Of a DNA stretch of 64,000 nt, positions 36,001-48,968 are shown piece by piece. A program made the translations under genes and the position numbers. The notes beneath the pieces were generated by a model, which was not told the DNA's origin, ran no database searches, and was given only the letters and a program-made list of their open reading frames with translations. Source of the DNA: Zeus faber (taxonomy: Eukaryota; Chordata; Actinopteri; Zeiformes; Zeidae); assembly GCA_960531495.1 (NCBI GenBank), contig OY482862.1:17954267-18018266 (forward strand). Reading direction: 5' to 3'. The first letter of the stretch is position 1. Every line of letters starts with the position of its first letter.

Positions 36001-36812
36001 GCTGTTTTTCCTCTCTTGTTTAAAAGCCATTGCAGCAGCCTTGATTATTTTCTCTATGGTCTGACCATAAGGGCAATGCTAAAACTCTCAAGTGGGCCTG
36101 TATGCAAGCAAGACCAGGCTAGTTTGTGTCGAGGTTGTTCCGGTGTAATTGTTTTTACTTGCTAATAGTTTATGAATGGTGACAACCATTGAAAATATGA
36201 TTGTCCAGCATTGGCGCCGTGGCATGTTTGTCTGCTGACTGATCTGATCTCTTTAAGCCGCCCTTTTCACATAAATCACAGGAGAAGATGTGACCTGGCA
36301 TTTGCCATTCTCAGCTGTCATTGCTCCCTGCCATCAAGCTGCGCATTTGCACTGGTGTTTCAAAGAGAAAAAAAAAATGCATTGCAATCAGAACACACTC
36401 CATGTTAGTAGGGGTATGGGGGGAGGTATGAGGGTATTTTTGTAGGTAAAGCAATGCAGATTGATGCCTGATGCTCATTCCTTAGATACAGCTTAGAAAC
36501 GAGCTTGAAAGTGTAGTATGGCAAACAGCAGAGCAGCAGTCAGGACGTGGCTGCTACACATGAAATCAAGTAGCCTGAACCAAAGACATAAAAATGTGAA
36601 GGTTATCATGTTGCCCTTTGCAACAATTTACAACTGCACCTGCACTAAAAAAAAAAAAAGGGGAAGGGTACGATAGTGAGATACATTTCTTCAGACACAA
36701 TTAACACCGACATCTTCTCATCAATGCCATGTCAGCGCTATCAACAGTCAGACAAGACTTTCTGTCCCAGGATGGGACAATCACTCTCTGAAGACACATT
36801 TGACTAAGGGGG
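33030..36812. other. Intron-like sequence, no gene recognised
   Basis: No coding exon is seen. Two stretches, about 33,260-33,420 and 34,080-34,240, have balanced, non-repetitive sequence; the second includes TTAGCTAATTGACTGGGCAA, which could hold homeodomain sites. A 149-codon minus-strand frame at 35404-35853 has no recognisable product. Confidence 0.45.
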
Positions 36813-37507
36813 TTAAAGGGGACCTAATATGCTCCTTTTCAACAAGTTAATACAGGTCTCTGAGGTCCCCAAAACATGTTTTTGAATTTTTTTTGCTGAA
36901 AACACCACTCATGCATTCTAGCCATTCTAACATGCCTCTTAACCATCCTGTTCCATGATGCCCTGTTTCTGTGGGGTAGCGCCACCCTCCTGAGGTCCCT
37001 AGATCTGTGAGCCAATGGGGTTCGAGCTTTACGTCTGGTTTCCTTTGTATTTAGTCTGTAAACTTTCATCTGATTTCATCAGTCCACCAAAATGTTTCTG
37101 AAATTTTTGAGGCGAGAAATAAACAATCCAGTTGCTGACTCTTCACTCACATTAGGTCTAGAAAGCCTAATTTAAAAGTTTGTTCCGACTTCCGTCAGGT
37201 TGCTGACACAGCACCTGGATACCGCATGCAGGTTGTTGTTTTTTTTCCCATGTCAACATTTGAAAATGAAATAAACAAATATACAATAAAAACCTTTGGA
37301 TTATTGGTTTTGTTTGGAAATACGCACAGCGGATCGCGCGCTGCAGCGGAAGGGATCGCAAATCTTGGCTTGTTTCATTGCATGCTTTTTGAAATAGACA
37401 GCTCACAAAAAACTGACTGAGCAGTCTTATTTCACAGTTTGTGTTTTAGTAGGCCCATCAGAGACTCAAATGTATGTGCACAAGCGCTGAAATAGGTCCC
37501 TTTTTTA
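36813..37507 (+). mobile_element. Non-autonomous DNA transposon, GGGACCTATTATG family, copy 2
   Basis: It opens TTAAAGGGGACCTAATATGC and closes with GAAATAGGTCCCTTTTTTAA. Internal blocks GGTCTCTGAGGTCC, TCTAGCCATT, and TTTAGTAGGCCCATCAGAGA match copy 1 in the same orientation. It is shorter by about 230 bases. Confidence 0.72.
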
Positions 37508-38203
37508 AAGAGAGATGTGTTGATGATTGAAAACATGCTGCTTTCACTTCCTTCACATTCCAAACAAAACATACCAAGATGGAATTACATGAATAATGTA
37601 AAATTGCTGTCCAGTAAGAAATGTTTGCAGTGAATACACAGTTGTTGTTGATCTTTGAGATAACATCTCTCGAGCATGATGGCTCCATTCACAAGGTAAA
37701 CATGAGAAAAGGCTGAAAGTGAGTGTTTGTACTTGGGTCAAGCTTCAGTAGAGACGACAGGTTTGTATTTGTTTTTTTTCTGAAGCCAAGTGCCAGTAAT
37801 TGGTACAAGATAAGTGTATAATTACTACTTGATAATACAGAAATCCTTTGTGGGGAATGGCATTGTTTTTTCTCAGCCACATACAATTTTCTTTACATAA
37901 AAACATTAAAGCCTCCAAGCTGTTGCTTCTGTAATACGTAGACCATATTAAAATTTCCTTGAGGTGTTTTTGCCATGTCCAATATAAATTGCCCTTTGTT
38001 GCGTTGTAGGAGTTGTGTGCTGCAGCAATTTGATGTGCTGTGGATGTTTTGAATGGATAAGTTATCTTCCCTCTGGGCTTTAAGCTTTTACAAATTAGCA
38101 TTTTTATTTCGTTTTCACGGCTCTCTCAGATAGGAATGATACTGAATGAATAAATCAATGAAATCAGGCAATTGAGCTGACTGTTTTTGTTTTTCTGTTT
38201 CAG

Positions 38204-38246
38204 GTGGAAAGCAGTGATGCCACAGAACTGAAGACAGTTTCTTAAA
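38204..38246 (+). other. Candidate 43-nt untranslated exon
   Basis: A 24-base T-rich tract and TTTCAG precede GTGGAAAGCAGTGATGCCAC, and GTAAGT follows TTTCTTAAA. Acceptor and donor are both strong. The exon has stops in useful frames, and its single ATG opens a four-codon frame, which fits a 5' UTR exon of the gene whose promoter lies at 27 kb. Expression evidence is needed to confirm it. Confidence 0.4.
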
Positions 38247-38259
38247 GTAAGTGCTCAGC

Positions 38260-39660
38260 TTCTCCTCTGCCTTTTTTCACCTTCTAAGGATCCTCTGTTC
38301 ATTCTGTTTTACAAAGATCCACTTGGCTTTGGTAAATTGGAAACTCTTAAGTCATAAATAGAAAGGCCGGACTAAAGCAGAACCCTTCAATTTAAAGTAT
38401 TATTTAGGTATAGGATTAACGTTTTCCAATTAGGCTAATATTCGGCTTGGTCCCCTTTTAATGAAATTAGTTGGTGCTACATCACATTTTGTATTTAGTT
38501 TGCTTTTACCACTGTATTTGGACGTGAAAGTTATCAAGCTGATAAATAAAGGAGGAAGACATTTATTGTGCAATATTACTAAATAACTTGCTGTCAAGCA
38601 GACAGGAGTAATTGGGGCCAACAAAGCCCTCCTTTATCTTTGTATTGAATTTAAAGGGCCGTTCTGGAGAGACTGGTTTCAAACAGTTGTTGCATGGCTG
38701 CCTTTGTAAATTGTATCGTTGCCCCTTGACAATGTTGGGAGGGTCCTCCAGGCATCTGCTCCACTTCTATCCGAGCTCCCGTTTAATCAGAAAAGTGTTA
38801 CATACAGTTTCCCTTTGACTTACTATCTTACTATCTCATTGAGTAAAAGGTATTTTTAGATGCACAGGTGTGCCATAACCGTAAAAGAACGGCAACAGCG
38901 AGGTGTTACGGTGTTATTGGATTTCACATTCCCACTTGTCAGCATGTTATGCCTCACAGAAAAACAAACAGTGTCCGGCCCAAAGTCTGTTGTTATGAGC
39001 GTGGAAAGCTCCCTTCCCCTAAAGAAACCTGTGCGAGTGAAAATGCCCCAAATTAATTTAGTGCTTCATAAACGCTAAGTTGAAATGTCGAAATGTTAAA
39101 AGTCTTATCAAAGTGACAATGCAACCACTTCACCCGGTGGAAAAGCCCAGTAGCATTTTTATGTAGCTGACCCTGGCAAGAGGCGGGGTCACACGCAGCC
39201 CTGTAGACACGCAGAGTCAGAATTGTAATGTGAAAATGATTCCGGACACAGGAACGCCGGGGAAGCTGAGCAACGTGTGGGCGTGTGTGTGATAGAAGCT
39301 TTCCAGGATTTACTACAGCAGTTATCACTAACCTTCAAGTCTACCTGTGAGCCACCGCCGCGGAGGCTGGGGTGTGGGAAGGTGAGGGAAAAGGGAGAAA
39401 AGTGGAGCAAGCTGATGGGGGATGGTAATGTGGGAAAAAGAGTTAAGAGGTGATAAAGTGAAAGATTAACCAAAGCAAAGTGTGAGGATTTGAAGGCAAT
39501 GCCCAGAAATGGTGAAGTATAAAGTCTGCGGTTGAATTGCGCCCAGGTAAAGAGCAGGAACCAAAAACACTACAGTATACTCTGAGCGTGTGTCTGTGGG
39601 TGCGGCACCTGGTGATGATTTGCCACAATTATTTTTCCTTTTCATTCTAGACGGTTCACC
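38260..39660. other. Intron-like sequence, no gene recognised
   Basis: No exon, RNA gene or repeat family could be supported. Confidence 0.45.
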
Positions 39661-39667
39661 GTAAACC

Positions 39668-40473
39668 AGGGCTATTGAACTTCAATAGCAAGTGGGCCAA
39701 AATCACGGGGGGTTCGTGGGCCACACAGAATACTTTTGTCAATGAATGACTACAATTACTCTAGTTACAGTGATGTTAATAGATATTCTACATGGACTAA
39801 ACTAGTCAGGCGGATCCCTTTTCTTTCACTTTGATTGTATCATTATAATCTGTTCCAGACTGCAGCCAGTCCATATAAAAGAAAGTAGGAAAAATATGAA
39901 GTTTACTATATAAATATAGTAAAACGGTATCCATCAGACCAACAATAATTGGGCCTGTTCACGATACCATGGTTGTATTGGTACCTGTTGTATTGTTAAC
40001 AAGGGAGTTGTATTGATACTAATATTAAAAATAATTGATCTGCCCTTTACTGAGGAGTTTTGATGTTGGAATGCTCATTAGGTGATGTGACCATGTAAAC
40101 TGCTTCCATATCACATTGATTTTAGACAATTTGTGTATACTAACTTGTGCCTAAGCCTGTCAATAAGGTCTTAAAAATTGATACAGTTAAGTATTTGTAT
40201 TCTTTGTATTGCAATGCTTTATGAATTCTCAATACCATAGTATTGAGAATGAATTTTCTGGCTGGTAAATCTATGGTTTGTTGCCTTGACATGTAGGTTG
40301 TAGCATTGTGGATTATTTCTATGGGCTTATTGGGCTATTTTATGATATTATGATCACTCATTGAAGAGTGTAAAATCCCAATAAATACTAGCATTGCAAA
40401 GAATAGTTAAATTTTTCGTTTTGCGATAATTGACGATTGAATGAGATTTGTACCTTGCTAATTCACAGCCCTA
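39668..40473. mobile_element. hAT-like non-autonomous element or fragments
   Basis: CAGGGCTATTGAACTTCAAT, then GCAAGTGGGCCAAAATC and GTGGGCCACACAGAA, resemble a fish repeat end. TTCACAGCCCTAG at 40465-40475 is a matching reverse-complement end. No transposase frame and no clear target duplication were seen, so the two ends may belong to separate insertions. Confidence 0.4.
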
Positions 40474-40479
40474 GTAGTC

Positions 40480-41449
40480 GAGTCGCATGACTACAGGGGA
40501 AGTTAATTTACTCTCCAAGGGTAATTTTGTCTTCAGCTGAGCAGTCCTACAATAAAATAAATTGAAATAGGCCTTAATGAAAACTATAGTAATTGCATAT
40601 TAATGAGTTATCGTTGGTACAAAGACAAAGAACCTTGCAGGACTTGAAAAAGAAACATCCTTTTCAAATAGACAACAGTATTCCAAGGGTTTTTAGCATT
40701 TATTTAATGATGACATAAAAACAGTCAATAGCAGTCACATGAACAACAAAGCAGAGTGACTACCATCATAAGAAGTAAAATAACGCAGTATATTAAAACA
40801 CAAAAGTCAGAAAGAAAACCAAGTAGTGCCTGTTAACGATATTCAAACTATTTTAATCTCTGTTTGCCTGGAGCCCTTCTTAGCAAACTGAAAGCTGGCC
40901 TTGAGTGCTCCAGAACATGTTGAGGGAAGATTAGAAGAGGATCTGGTAACATTGCTGGCTGCTTCCTGCATATCAGCCTCACTCCACTTATTAGGCTATT
41001 TCAAAACATCCTCTGACGGTTCTCTTTTTTGCCTTTTGATTTTCATCATGTAAATTAAAGGTAACCAAGCTCCCGCTCCCGGTCGGAGCAGAAGCTGCCA
41101 GATAACTCTTTGATCCTCTTTCCCTGGCTTTAGCAGGAAGGTGTACTAATGACTGATTTTAGTCAAGGCAGAGTCAGTGGGAGGAGTGTGAATGTCTAAA
41201 GGTCAGCAGCAGTATTGAGTGAGCTGTCCCTGTATTGTCTGAGATACAGGCTTGATTTTATGATGTGGTGCTTTGGGAAATATCAACTTACCTCATAGAA
41301 CTTTAATTAGCGCTGCATTGAAATGGAAATCATATAAACAAGTGTCCGTGCACTGTAGGCCAGCTCTATGCACCATGGAGGAAAGTCAAAAAAACTGAAT
41401 CCTTGCTTGATTCATCTTCAAACTATGAAACAGCGGCCATCGTTCTACT
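40480..41449. other. Intron-like sequence, no gene recognised
   Basis: Non-repetitive AT-rich sequence without a supported feature. Confidence 0.4.
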
Positions 41450-42110
41450 AACGGTGAGTTCGGACGACGTGATTCTGGCCTGATTTACTGCTCGCCGACA
41501 GCTTTTTGGAGATCGCCGAGTAAAATCCCGAGATCGGTGGCGAATCATGAGCGACGAGCGTGTGGTGTGAACTGCTCACAACACAATCAGAGCCGAACGC
41601 TCGCCGTTGGCTCGCAGACGCCGGCGAGATATCAAGCGGGTTTAATATCTGGTGCTGTCGTGCTCGACTCGGCAGTGACGCGACGAGATACAACCAATGA
41701 CACGGAGTGAGGGGGAGGGGAGGAGTCGAGAGGGAGAGACCCCCGGGGAGACAGGAGTGCAGCAGGGGGGAGCATCCAGAAACACACAACATACCTTTTT
41801 GTTCTTCTCTGGGTTTTTCATATTTCAATTCTGTTTTTATTCGTTTTTTTATTATTATTTTTTTTTACAGTGATCAATAAAACAAATTATCCTGTCCGAG
41901 GCGCCGTTGAATCGCGTCATTTCCGGTGTCACTTCTTGCGTGTGTTTTCGTGACTAAACGAAAAGTTTGGAGATCCGACAGACTCGTCAGGACAGAAAGT
42001 CGTGTACAGTCGTGTGAACAGTACGGCGATCCGACAACTTTGAAAATAGTGTAGCGCACCCATGGCATCAGATGTCGCTGAATCGGCATAAAGCGTTCTT
42101 CCCTGAGTCA
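41450..42110. repeat. GC-rich block resembling a non-autonomous transposon
   Basis: CpG-rich sequence stands out against AT-rich flanks. It starts near ACTAACGGTGAGTTCGGACG and ends near CGTGTGAACAGTACGGCGAT. A PIF/Harbinger-like or hAT-like short element would explain it, but no clear inverted ends were found. Confidence 0.35.
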
Positions 42111-42728
42111 TGCTTCACAGCTAATTTGTATAGAAGAATTAACGCTCAGTGTTATCTCCTCTGGAAGACAAATATGTTAATTACCACAATTAACTGAAAT
42201 GTGTGCAATGATTTGTGCTATTAGTGGCCACATTTAATTTGCAGAGTGAGTTTGAGTTATGTTGCAGTAAGTCATTTACAGAAAGCGCTCTTCAAAGGTA
42301 GAAGAATGGTCTAGAGGAATCGGCATAGAAACACAGCTGTGCTAGCGAGGGGGAGATATATATATATATGCAGAGCAGCTCGGGTCAGGGTGACTGCAGG
42401 GATAAGACCAAGGGGGTTGGGACTGAGGGGAGCCAGGTCACCCAGGGCCATCTCTTTAAGCACTGCCTCACCAAGAAGCAGAATAGATCCCAATGACCCC
42501 TATGCTAAATCTCCTTGTCTTGTCAGGAGCAGAGACCCATCATTTAGGCAATGCTGCTTTAAACCCCTCCTCCCTTTCACGTCTCTCAAGGGCCCTGCCA
42601 GAACTCAGCCTAACGGCCCGTACGAATGGAGCTTGGTTAAAACTGGATTTGAACAAAGCCAACTGCAACATTTAAACAAAGTCTACGCATTTTACTGGGC
42701 CAGATAGACTGCAGTCTTGAAAATTAAG

Positions 42729-42797
42729 CAAAGAGGCCATGAGCAAAAAAGCCTCATGGATAGATTCCATGAGGCTTTTTTGCTCATGGCCTCTTTG
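42729..42797. repeat. Perfect 32-bp inverted repeat with 5-base loop
   Basis: Arm 1 (42729-42760) starts CAAAGAGGCCATGAGC and arm 2 (42766-42797) is its exact reverse complement, with TAGAT between. A 9-base stretch at the loop, GATAGATTC at 42759-42767, has its reverse complement directly after arm 2, at 42797-42805. Confidence 0.95.
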
Positions 42798-42809
42798 AAT
42801 CTATCTTAA

Positions 42810-45695
42810 CACTCCTGTATTGTGTGGATTCTGTATAGGCAGACTGTAATCTCATCAGGAGTAACTAAAAGATCTATATTTAAAGCCCCGGGAAGCGCTC
42901 AGCTGCAGCCAAAGAGACTAATTTGTCAATAAAGTATAACTAATCAGAAGGTTTTTTTTCCCCCTCGGGGTTAGAGGGCATACAAGCCTTGATCCGGGGA
43001 CAGCACTGGTGTGGTCTACATGGGGGCTTGTAGGGGGTCTGCAGGACCATAAGGGTTCCTCTGTGGTGTGCAGATGGCGTGGAGGAAAATTGAATTTCCT
43101 TTAGTATCTTGTGGTTGTTATTGCCAGCTGCCTGAAATTCCTGTTTTAGTGCTCGCAAGACCTGAGCAGAGGCATAGAGTTTTACTATTCCCGTCTACAT
43201 AAGCACACCCCAATAAATAGAATAAATATCCCAAAGGTGTTGTGAACCTTAAAACATCTTCCCAGCGATATGTCTGTCGATGCAATTTATTTACTTGACC
43301 TGTCAACCCGGAATTTGAAAAAGCCTTCAGCCACCGAACACAGATTTTTAAGGTTTTAAATAACATCAGTGCTAGTATAATGCTTACTATCCTTGAGCCG
43401 CATAAACACCACTTAGCTGGATGAGGGTTGAGCTGGCAGCTTGCAGCGTCGTACGGAACGCGGATCTGTACCGTCAGCACTCGGATGTGTGTAGAGGTGA
43501 CGCCAAGGTGAACGCTGAGTCGTAGAATGGTTGGAAATCATTGATATTCTGACTCTGAGGCTGCAAATGGCTCTGTGGCAGATGGAGTCTTTGTCAGGGA
43601 AGAAAAATGGCAGCTCGAGAGCATCGGGGCTGTTTTTCTGATCAGCTTGGATGGCAGGCGGATGACCTTCCGCGGCGCGCAGGGATCCCTTCTCACTTTG
43701 ATCAATTATCTCAATGCCATTGTTTACTAAGCGAGTGGAAAAGGATTCAAATGTCAATTTCCTTTAGGACAAAGACTGCAGTAATTACATTTTATTTTTG
43801 TTGCTTTTTACACCATTAACAGGAAAAGTGAATTGTTAAGCAAAACCTTTGTTCACAATTCATTTCTGAAGTGTGTTAACCAGAAATGGTGTTTCTTAGC
43901 ATTAATACAGGTGTCTAGCTTTTACGTCAAGCTCGATAACTCTTAACACATTTTTTGTGTCCTCTGCCCTGCATGCTGCAATTTTACTTAAGATAAATGT
44001 CTGTGTCGAAAGCTTTGCATCTTCTTTATTTTAATCATAGTGCTACTAATGTGAACTCAATATGCTAGGATTAAGCCCTTCATTAAAATGCACAGTAGGT
44101 TACATCCAAGGCACAGTTGGAAACAGACATGCGCCAAGCTGCATTTCATTTATTCTCTGTATTAGAAAACAAATGGTAAAAAAAAAAAACTGCGTTGCTC
44201 TGTTCATTTCATGTTTACAATTATTCTAAATTGTTGAGCTATGGGAATGACTTTGAATGAATCAAGTCTTCCTGATCTCTAAATAACACATAATGGATTA
44301 TCCTTAATGCCCTTTTCAGTCTAGTTGTATAGAATGGCATAAATATGATGTTTAGTTGGTTTTAATTAGTAATCGCTGACTAATTAGTGATGTTTGAATA
44401 CATGGATTTACTCGGTCTAAAAATATTTTACCGAGGTGCTCCCGAAATGCTATTAATTTAGTGAGACATACATCCCTTTATCTCAAATGCAATGACTACA
44501 TAGAGACCTCGAGTAAAGGAGTAATATGCAATCCAGATCCGTGGCTGTAAGCAAATTCCAGGTAGGAGAAAATATTGAAAGGTCAGGGAAAGAAATTAGA
44601 AAAAAGAACGAACGATGCAAAAAGCAAATGACACCGAGACCCCAGTTTAATATATATGTATTTCAGCTTGATGGTTGATTTCATTAGCACATCTCATTGT
44701 TATGCATCGTCTGTCCTCCTGCAGCAAAATGAATATTGTATTCACAAAGCCTGAATATTCAGGAGGAAATGTTTAGATTTAGACGACATCCTTCAGAAAA
44801 AAAGGAATCATTGTCTTCCTCTTACGTCAGCAGCAATTAATACCATTCTTTCAGTTGCCATTCGGTCTAGATGTGGTGTATGTGTTAGATTGGTCCTTTG
44901 ATTTCCCTTGTTAATTTGGTTTTGTTTTTCCAGGATGTGCTGTAACACTCGATCTTCCAAAAAGGAAATTGTATTAAAAATCCATCGATGGGAAAACAGA
45001 AAACGGCTGTTTTTAACTGAATTCTTTCAGCTCTCGTTGACATTTTGTTTACTGTAACATCGATATATTGAACTTGTTTAGCATTGAAAAACAATATCTA
45101 ATGGTAAACATTTCGAAAGAATAGAAAATGTAAATGAATCGATTCGTCTGTTCAATGCGAATATTTGACTATTCGGTGCGAGGGGCAAGATAGGCGGGAT
45201 ATAGGCAAGATAGCGAAAAATGTATTTAGGATTCCCCTTCCATCTGTTTTATGCTGTTATTGTAATACACAGAGTGAAAAAAACACGAAAAAAAAACGAC
45301 TGCTCAACTCTCAGTCGACTGACGGCGGTTTCTGAACGATGGTCGGGGGCAGCACTAAATGAATGTAATTCATGAATGTGAATGTAATTGAATGTGAAAT
45401 TGAATATTGAATATTGAATTCTGGCTGATAATCCAGATGATAATACTGATGAGGTGTTGTCTATCAACTTGGTCTGAGTGTTAGCCCTTTCAAATAGTTA
45501 AAATGAGAGTCCACCCGAAAGCACTTAAACTGCAAAACTATACACTGTGTGAAAAGAAATTCATCATTTAATTGACAGATATCCAGATTTTCTGACAGAA
45601 ACCTAAATGATCTTATATCAATCATATATTATTATATTAAACAGATCACAGACTGTAACATTTCTTTTCTGTACCTGCTTTCCAGTGAAGAGTCT
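42810..45695. other. Intron-like sequence, no gene recognised
   Basis: No exon or known repeat was supported in this stretch. Open frames here are short and have no recognisable motif. Confidence 0.4.
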
Positions 45696-45699
45696 GTTT

Positions 45700-46065
45700 G
45701 CACTAGGGCTGTCAGGATCATGACATTTTAGTTGATGATTATATCATTGCACAAAAAATTGCAATTAAATTTATTTGTCTTTCACTTTTAATAATACTAT
45801 CCAATTGCAGGAGGGCCTTTTTTTGGCATTGAAGATCGGAACATAAAATAAATGTAGGCGTAGATGGTTAATTTTCCTCCACCCAACTCATGAAGACAAA
45901 CCAAATTCACCTTCCATATATTGAGACATCTCAAACATTGGTTTACAATTCCCCTTAAACTCGGATGAAAACATATGATTGTGGGATTAACAATCTCACA
46001 AAAATATTGCGATTTGCTTAAATAATTGCAATCAGGCGATGAGGTATTAATTATGACAGCTCTGT
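45700..46065. mobile_element. hAT-like MITE
   Basis: AGGGCTGTCAGGATCATGAC at the left and TTAATTATGACAGCTCT at the right are imperfect inverted ends. GTTTGCAC to the left and GTTTGCTA to the right could be an eroded 8-base target duplication. The interior holds repeated AATTGCAAT-type sequence and has no transposase. Confidence 0.5.
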
Positions 46066-46069
46066 TTGC

Positions 46070-47290
46070 TAACACCATGTCAGACAATTCCCTCTGCAAG
46101 AGCTCTGCGATGGGATCTGCTCTCATGTGCTTCTCTAATCCTCAGGGGGAACTGAAATGTTCATGCACCTCACACGTGGCGTACGGATGACAGATCTGGT
46201 TTTTTTATTGCAGCTAGCCACATCGTACATATTTCTGGATCAGACTTGGGTATGGAGTGAAAGATCAGCCCTTCCATTTTCTTTTCGCTGGTTTGTCTGT
46301 TAACTCGTTCTCTCTGCGGGGGCCTCGAAAGTGCTTATGGGAAATGTAGAGTCACAACCTGGATTTAAGACACCATCGAAATATTCTACCAATTGAACTT
46401 TGTCAAAAGCTAAATCGTTAAAACATTATTAAGGGGTATTGCCATCAAAAACATACAGATAAGAGAAATGCATGAACATTTTTGGAGTTAAATTTCCTTT
46501 TGTTTTTATGCATGTATCAGATCAACCTCACTTGAAAGTCAACTGTAGGCCAGCAAGCAGTTCCACTTCTCATGCATAAAAGAACTTGTTGTGATATATG
46601 AAACCATCCAGGGTTAGAGCTTTGTTTTTTTTTCTGCTCTCTGTGTGTGTGGGGTGATATTACTCTGTCATGCCGGGCACCTGTCCTCCCCTGTTTCAAG
46701 CCCTGCTGCACACAGCTTTCAGAGGGCAATGCTTGTGGAGGTGTGGTAACGGGAGCTGTGTGGAGCCTTTTTCCATTATCAGGACTGTGTGTGTGTGCGT
46801 GTGCGTGTTCGCGCGCGCGTGCGCACTCTGTTTCGCACCATCTTCATACAACATCCCACCTTCTGATGACAATAATGAGGGAACACACTCTGCTCCAGGC
46901 CGGGCTTATGGGTGGCAGAGATGTTATCAATATTAGTTTAGCACAAAGTAAGCTGTACTTTTCAATATCCCAAAGCGACGCTTAAACAAGTGTCTTATAT
47001 ACAGTATCTGCCTATCATGTATTTGTATGTAGTGGATCTGGGATCGCTGACATTGTGTGGCCAGAATTGAATAATGTGTCCAACTCTCGCGTTTCCCCTT
47101 ATTCGAACGTGGGGTGGGATTGTTCGTTTCAGAGGTGACGAAAGAGCTACACCGTGTAAGCATGCTGATCGGGCTTGAAAATATTTTATGAGAGCTACTG
47201 TATAGGTTTATCATGCACTTTTAGCCATTACTACTGGGAGAAGCAGCAAAAATCTTACAACATATCATGATCTTTTAAGGATTTTGTATG
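46070..47290. other. Intron-like sequence, no gene recognised
   Basis: It contains a short GTGTGCG/CGCG alternating stretch at 46786-46824. No gene was recognised. Confidence 0.4.
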
Positions 47291-47298
47291 ATAACAAT

Positions 47299-47748
47299 AT
47301 ACACCGAACAGCCACAAGTAAAACATTAAAACCACTGACAGAAGTGAATTACATTGCTCATCTGGTTCCAATGGCACCTGTCAAGGGGTGGGATATATTA
47401 GGCAGCAAGTGAACAGTCAGTTGTTGAAGTTGATGTGTTGGAAGCAGGAAAAATGGGATAAAAGCGTAATGATTGAGAGACTTTGACAAGGGCCAAATTG
47501 TGATAGAGGACTGTGGCTAGACCACCGGGTCAGGGCATCTCCAAAACGACAGGTCTTGTGGGTTGTATGCAGTGGTTAGTACCTACCAAAAGGGGTCCAA
47601 GGAAGTACAACCGGTGAACCGGTGACGGGGTCATGCGCACCCAAGGCTCATTGATATGTGTGGGGAGCAAAGTCTAACCCGTCTGGTCTGATCCCATAGA
47701 AGAGCTGCTGTAGCACAAATTGCTGAAAAAGTTCATGCTGGCTACGGG
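47299..47748 (+). pseudogene. Tc1/mariner transposase 5' fragment
   Basis: The fragment opens TATACACCGAACAGCCACAA, a terminal-repeat end of fish Tc1-like elements. It runs through the transposase N-terminal part: GACTTTGACAAGGGCCAAAT, CATCTCCAAAACG, GTATGCAGTGGTTAGTACC and CAAATTGCTGAAAAAGTTCA encode the paired-type helix-turn-helix DNA-binding region. The frame has a stop two codons after the likely start and several indels. The catalytic DDE part and the right end are missing. Confidence 0.8.
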
Positions 47749-47749
47749 C

Positions 47750-48920
47750 TGGAATCCTAATAAAAATAATAATAATATGTATAATAATAATGCATCCAAA
47801 CGGGGTTTTAAGCACCGCTGGAAACAGTCGCACCCCCCCAGCTCGTGCCTCAACATGCTCGTCTTCTTGGCACGGAACCTCGAACAATGTCAACTGAGAA
47901 TCAAACGGGCCAGACATTTTCATTTATTGTTTGTTTGTTTATTTAACAGGGAAAAGCAGAATTAACTGAACTGTCCCAGAAAAGCGCATTTTGGCCTAAT
48001 CCCTTCAGGCAATGTTGATCTATTTGATTTTGTTTGATTTATTTAACACTGCCATAATCAAATGTTATATTGTTTCACATTGATTATCTGACAATGTTAA
48101 GAAAGGCTATTTCATGTTATTTGACTTATTTCAGCCGTCACAAGTCAGAAAGCGTCAGACGAAAGGCCGAAGTACTAATGTCACTATAACTATAAAATTG
48201 AAGCTAATCTTATTTTGCTTGCTTGTTCGTGAGCTGTCTGAATTTCTTCAAAAAAACCTTTTCTATCATCATCTGAAGAATCAATATTGCGTTGTATTTT
48301 GAGGGTGCTTGTGATTGACGCCACAACCTATCTATCACTATATTATTTCCATTGCTGTTTTGCCCGCCACTGGCATTAAGGGTGTATTTTGTTTGCATTC
48401 AGTGCCTGTCATCACCCTTTACAGAATGAAAGAGCAACAAGGAGCGTAATGTTAACAAGTCAAGTACATTTTTATGTTGTCCATGATACTTTTATTTTTT
48501 TAAATAATTAACACATTGTCATGCCAGTTATCTCAGTGAACAAGGCACGCTTGTAACTCAAAATGATTGTCTGATGGCGTTAACATTGGAAAGGTTGATA
48601 CCAGTTTCTCATATGTTAATTGTGATGGTTTATTTTTGCCTATGCTGTTAATATTGAAACTGATTGATTTTTATAGTGTATATAGTGCTTTTTATAGTAT
48701 ACATATACTGGTTTTCCTGTGATATAATACTTCCCAGCAGTGAAATGACTTTGGGCCTCTATAGCTGCCCAATATGTAGCCCTAATCTAATGTAAGTGGT
48801 CAATTAATGGTTTTCAGTGTCACATCTCCTGTTACTGCTATATGACAGCAGAACACACAGACTGTGGAAGGGGGTGAGCGTGGTTGATGGAAATATTCAT
48901 TTACTAAAGGAGAAGAGGAG

Positions 48921-48968
<48 letters not shown>

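Noticed and set aside
45797..46126. Minus-strand frame of 109 codons
   Set aside because: It lies inside the hAT-like MITE at 45700-46065 and has no recognisable protein motif.
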